NCBI GenBank assembly: GCA_963693365.1
Contig: CAVNZM010000011.1
Span: forward strand, 2,294,001-2,358,000
Direction of reading: 5' to 3'
DNA from: Amoebidium appalachense
Lineage: Eukaryota > Ichthyosporea
DNA length: 64,000 nucleotides
Part shown: positions 59,951 through 64,000 of the stretch, piece after piece
Layout of the letters: every line of letters begins with the position of its first letter
How positions within the stretch are numbered: position 1 is the stretch's first letter
Position numbers and translations under genes: made by a program
Notes under the pieces: model-generated
The model's database searches: none
What the model was told of the DNA's origin: nothing
The model's input: only the letters and a program-made list of their open reading frames with translations

Positions 59951-60393
59951 CTAAGGGTAACCTGGGTGGAGGTTAGGCATGTTTGTGCCGAAAGCAAAGA
60001 TGAGGCCAGCCACCGTGCCGGCCAAAGGCAGAGTCAAAATCCACCCAAAGAGGCAGATGGCCACCATCTTCAGTTGACGGCCTTTACACCTCCATTCTGC
60101 AGCAGAGCAAAATAGATCAGTAATGTAAACCAGGGTGTAGATATACTTAATTACTGTAATTATAAAAAAAATGAAAGAAAAAGGATAGGAAACCGGCCCC
60201 GTTTTTGTCAGGCCCGACTTAATTTCAGCATGGTCAAGCCTTTTTGTTTTTGTAATCTCTCATACACATTTGCGCGCGTGAATGTGCCACTTAGGTTGTG
60301 ATCTAATGTCAGTAAAGACAGGCAAGGAAATGTTATAGCGCGTCATTGAGGTGATAAGGTAAATATATGCAATTGTGTGTGTGTGTGTGTGTA

Positions 60394-60450
<57 letters not shown>

Positions 60451-62116
60451 CTGTGGATGGGGGCCGGGGGGGGGGGGGGGGGGTTCAATACGGCATGCCT
60501 TAAGATAGGTATATCTAGAGGCATTTTGAAACAAAGGTCTAATTTTTTTTCCTAAAAGCCTTTTTTTACTTTTTTTTTTTTTTTTTGTGTGTATTTTCTC
60601 GGTATGCGTGTGCATGTGTGTGTCTGACGTCTGTGTGTGTGTTCGGTGGTGGTAGCTGAGGAGGAGGTGCATGTGCAGCGTAGGACGATTTGAAAGGAAG
60701 GAGCGTTGCTACTTGACGGGAGGCGGGAAGAAACCTGTGTGCATATATATGCGTGTTCGCTCGCGCATCAATATCTCTCGGCTCACACTCACGCGTATAG
60801 GCGCGTGACAGCTTGTTTTTTGTGGGGTATGTGTGTGTGTGGGGAGGGGAGGGGGAGGGGGGGGGGGGAGGGGGGGGGAGGGGGGGGGGGGGGGGGGGGG
60901 CAACGTACACAAAGACCAACGGCAGCCGTAGCACCCGTGATGCATTGAGCGGTGGATACTGGCAGACCGAGATAGGAGGCAGTCAGCACAGTCACCATGG
61001 CTCCAAGCTCCATGGAGAACCCACGGGAGGGCGACATGTAGGTGACGTTATTGCCAAGTGCACGCATGATGTGGTAGCCGTAGAGCATGAGGCCTGTACG
61101 TGTATGTGTGTGTGTGTTAGTGTATGTTAGTTTACTCTCCTTTAAGAATGATGGGTAGGGGGAAGGCCCAGGTTATGCGCTTCCGGAAGGTGGGGACAAA
61201 CAGGGAGGGAGGCCATAAGGTAAAGCAAAAAGAAGTACAATGACGCCGCTACAGTCGTGCAGGCATGAATGATTTGCCCGCAAGCGCGCGCGCGCACACA
61301 CACACACACACACACGCGCGCGCGCGCCCGCGCACCCGCGCGCGCGGATGCGCGCCCGCGTGCGCGAGAGTACACAAACCTCAAAAGTGTTGAGAAAGAA
61401 AGAGTGGGGTGGGTGCAAGGCGACCCAGTGGTACTCAGCGGTACCAAGTTTAACACAGACATATACACATGTTCACTCGCACACAAGAAAAGGGGAACAG
61501 AAGGGGTGTGTGTGTGTGTGTGTGTGGTGGTGGTGGTGGTGCTGGTTGGGGGGGGGGGGGGGGGGGGGGGGGGAGGGGGGGGGGGGGAGGGGGGGAGGGG
61601 GGGGGGGAGGGGGGGGCGCAAGAGGGCCGAAGGGAGTGCAGGTGTGTTAAGTAGTGGCTGTGGAAGAGTTGCTAGGTATCTTACCGAGCACAATACCAGC
61701 ACCGCCATAGGCAAGCATCCACGTAGGCACCACGGATGCCTTGGGGATCACGCCAGAATGGTAAATGGAATAGATGGTGGCTAGGGGGGCCATGGCATTG
61801 CCTACGTCATTGGCACCGTGCACGTGGGAGAACGAGGCCATTGCACTGGTGAGCACCTATGGGTAGGCGTATGTGTCAGATCATTTGTGTTTTGCTCAAG
61901 TCTGCCGTGAGATATGTGTAGTGATAGTATACTATACACAGTAGATTTTTTTGTTTTTATATCAACGCCCTCCCTCCCCTCCCCCTCCCCATTTATTGAT
62001 CTTACCCCCCCCCCCCCCCCCCCCCCCTCTCTCTTCCTCCCCCCCCCCCCCCCCCCCCCCCCCCCCAAGCATTTATTATTTGTTACTATGTTACCGTCAT
62101 TAAAAAATTTGGCGGT

Positions 62117-62183
<67 letters not shown>

Positions 62184-62466
62184 AATTGGGGCAGTGAAAG
62201 AAAGAAAACCGAGGAATAGGGTGTCTAGGGGTATTTTTTCAGCGGTTGTGGGGGTTGCATGCGCAGAGGTTGCCCATGACGGGGATACTGATGCAAGGCA
62301 TATTCAGAGAGCCGGGGTGGGGGGGGGGGAGGGAGGGGGGGGAGGGGGGCACAATAACTCTCTTTCACTGAGGGAAAATTCTGCGTACGCACCTGAGTCC
62401 ACTGGAAGACACGCTCAGTCCTGGGCTCATACTTGGATGCGCGGCCATGCACAGCTGCCATCTTGT
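59951..62466 (-). CDS. PiT/SLC20 (Pho4-family) sodium- or proton-phosphate transporter, C-terminal part, frameshifted
   Basis: Four minus-strand exons: 62466-62393, 61856-61685, 61093-60909, 60096-59951. The order matches the second half of PiT carriers: TERVFQWTQVLTSAMASFSH, the GANDVGNAMAPLA signature, WMLAYGGAGIVLGLMLYGY, SRGFSMELGAMVTVLTASYL, GLPVSTAQCITGATAAVGL, then NGGVKAVN and GWILTLPLAGTVAGLIFAFG. These proteins import inorganic phosphate across the plasma or an organelle membrane. The last exon needs a one-base frame change near 60070: the splice-compatible frame reads NGGVKAVN and then hits TGA, while the conserved KMVAICLFGW block continues in the next frame to TAG at 59951. That is a real disabling indel or an assembly error. 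N-terminal exons are not identified in 62467-64000. Confidence 0.85.
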
Positions 62467-64000
62467 CTGCATTGTATAATAAAACGGGACAGATCTGGGT
62501 GCCCCAACGTCACGTGTGCCCGCCCACACCTCCTATTTGCTGCAAACGAGCGTGTTCACTGAGTCAGTGGAGTGGGGCCGGGTATGTGCTCTTTGTATAT
62601 CGACAGGGACTCATGGGTACACATATGTGGTGCTGTAGGTGGTGCAGGCACCACCTGGGGCAACACATACTTCCACTAACCAACGAGGCACAAGAGTGTA
62701 AATATTGTGTATATGTGGAGATAGGTGGTCTTTTGGTTATCGGATATTGCCAAAATTTCCTGATTAGGTTTCTACTACATTGGAAAGCACATATTTTTTT
62801 GTGTGTTAAATTTTCAAAGTTTAGCCCGGTTGCGACACAGTGTGATCACCAGGCTGAGCTCTGAGTGGATTGCCGGGAGGCGAGCAGGATATATTTTTTC
62901 CGGGTAGGACCCCCACCCCACCACACACACACAAACAGACATCTTCCCCCCCTGCAGCTGAATGTGGGAAGGGGCTGGACACAAGTGCACCATCCGATCA
63001 CGAGCAGGTGGGTCCCCCTAAGCCAAAGTGTCCTGATGCTTATAAACCCCCCAAGGCCTCCCACACAAGGACCCCCCAAAGGTCTCCGGCTCAAAAATTT
63101 AGCATGTCTTTGTGCCCTCTCCAGACACCAGAACACCGAGCTCAGGTCAATAGCACCCCCTCGGCACCGCGAATCCGTGGCAGTCGGAGATATCCCCCAC
63201 TTGATTAAGGCGGAAAGAAAAAGTTTACCTACTACATAATGACCATCTCGTCACCGAAAAGGGTATATCCTATATCCAGCAGCAGCAGCATGCATTTGAG
63301 CAAATACATCTCTTCTCAAAATATTACTTCAAATACATGTTACAGCTTTTTTATGGCTTCATACTCAATTAGATAAACAATATATTATTTGACGTCGGTC
63401 GGTCACGGGCTTGAACGCAAGTAACCTGCAGCTGTTGCCCTTTTCATTTTATATATTCGTTTGATATATATCTGCAGCTAGCCCCCATGTAAACTAGCTA
63501 GCTACCTACATCTCTTCGAAATGTGTGATTGCGAGAATTGACCTCTTCAGGCCCGCTCTAATTGATTTGTCTGCCATTGGGTCTCCCTCTCTGTCCCTCT
63601 CTCTTCCCCTCTCCCTTTCACATCTCTCTCTGTCTCTCTCTCTCTCTTTCCGGAAACTCCCCCCCCCCCCCCCCCAAAAAAAAAAAAAAAAAATTCAATT
63701 GCAAACTCTGCCCCCCCCCCCCCCCCCCCCCCCTTCCCCGTCCCTCTTGCACACGTGCCACACGCATGCCATTGGGTCGCAACCAACACACTGAAGCCAC
63801 TCGATTACATATACAGTATTCAAGGCTTAAAAACCATTACGAAAGTTCAGTCTAAAAGACAGCATTGCCTACACCACGTGCATCAATCATGTTCTAATCC
63901 AGCACAATGTCAATTCAGCTTGCTTGCGACTACTTTACTATACATCCAGGGCAGCTGGTAAAGCTTATGTTGTCAAAAGAAGTGTCTGTACATATTTCCA
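62467..64000. other. Region upstream of the visible PiT exons
   Basis: Expected to hold or precede the N-terminal PiT exons, but I find no block with the N-terminal PiT signature; they may lie past the window end. It contains the plus-strand frame 62958-63208, a GATATATA-rich patch (63380-63480), a CT run (63582-63650) and two poly-C tracts (63660-63675, 63711-63733). Confidence 0.45.
62958..63208 (+). CDS. Possible terminal exon of an unidentified gene
   Basis: After CCCCCCTGCAG, a good acceptor, an open frame of ~83 codons ends at TAA (63206-63208). The peptide is Pro/Ser/Lys-rich and disordered (GPPKPKCPDAYKPPKASHT, RTPQRSPAQKFSMSLCPLQT). No partner exon was found upstream on this strand, and it would run antisense to the PiT gene region. 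An internal donor (GAGCAG|GTGGGT) could shorten it. It could be spurious. Confidence 0.3.

Overview
This is a eukaryotic nuclear window with intron-rich genes. Splice junctions are canonical GT-AG, acceptors mostly read TGCAG, and many exons are only 30-150 bases. The introns are loaded with poly-G/poly-C runs and (CA)n/(GT)n microsatellites. The gene set fits an opisthokont: a 53BP1-type DNA-repair mediator with tandem Tudor and BRCT domains, a true tyrosine kinase with an HRDLAARN loop, a multi-LIM protein, a TAF1C-like Pol I factor, and the histone N-acetyltransferase NAA40. I infer a unicellular relative of animals (holozoan, perhaps ichthyosporean-like). Early-branching animals are not excluded, and no species call is possible. 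Gene models were built by eye, requiring reading frame and intron phase to agree across every junction.

Layout: (1) 1-286, 48-bp minisatellite. (2) 713-2108 (+), 3' part of a three-LIM gene. (3) 3151-10440 (-), TAF1C-like gene with 13 exons. (4) 10948-11423 (+), unassigned exon-like pieces. (5) 11645-13750 (-), 5'-truncated LINE with a reverse transcriptase. (6) 16001-19243 (-), complete NAA40 with 7 exons. (7) 20776-25149 (+), complete 9-exon gene of unknown function. (8) 26440-44017 (+), 27-exon 53BP1-like gene; one long exon holds a coding minisatellite that multiplies S-Q motifs. (9) 44756-47995 (-), single-pass membrane protein with a beta-helix-like ectodomain. (10) 49320-57801 (+), 7TM receptor fused to a tyrosine kinase, with two YTEM motifs in its tail. 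(11) 59951-62466 (-), C-terminal half of a PiT/SLC20 phosphate transporter with an apparent one-base frameshift. (12) 62958-63208 (+), possible terminal exon.

No operon logic applies. The pair NAA40/unknown gene and the pair beta-helix protein/7TM kinase are each divergently transcribed and may share promoter regions. The most unusual items are the 7TM-tyrosine kinase fusion, the repeat-built SQ cluster in the 53BP1 homologue, and a dispersed repeat whose copies end in poly-C.
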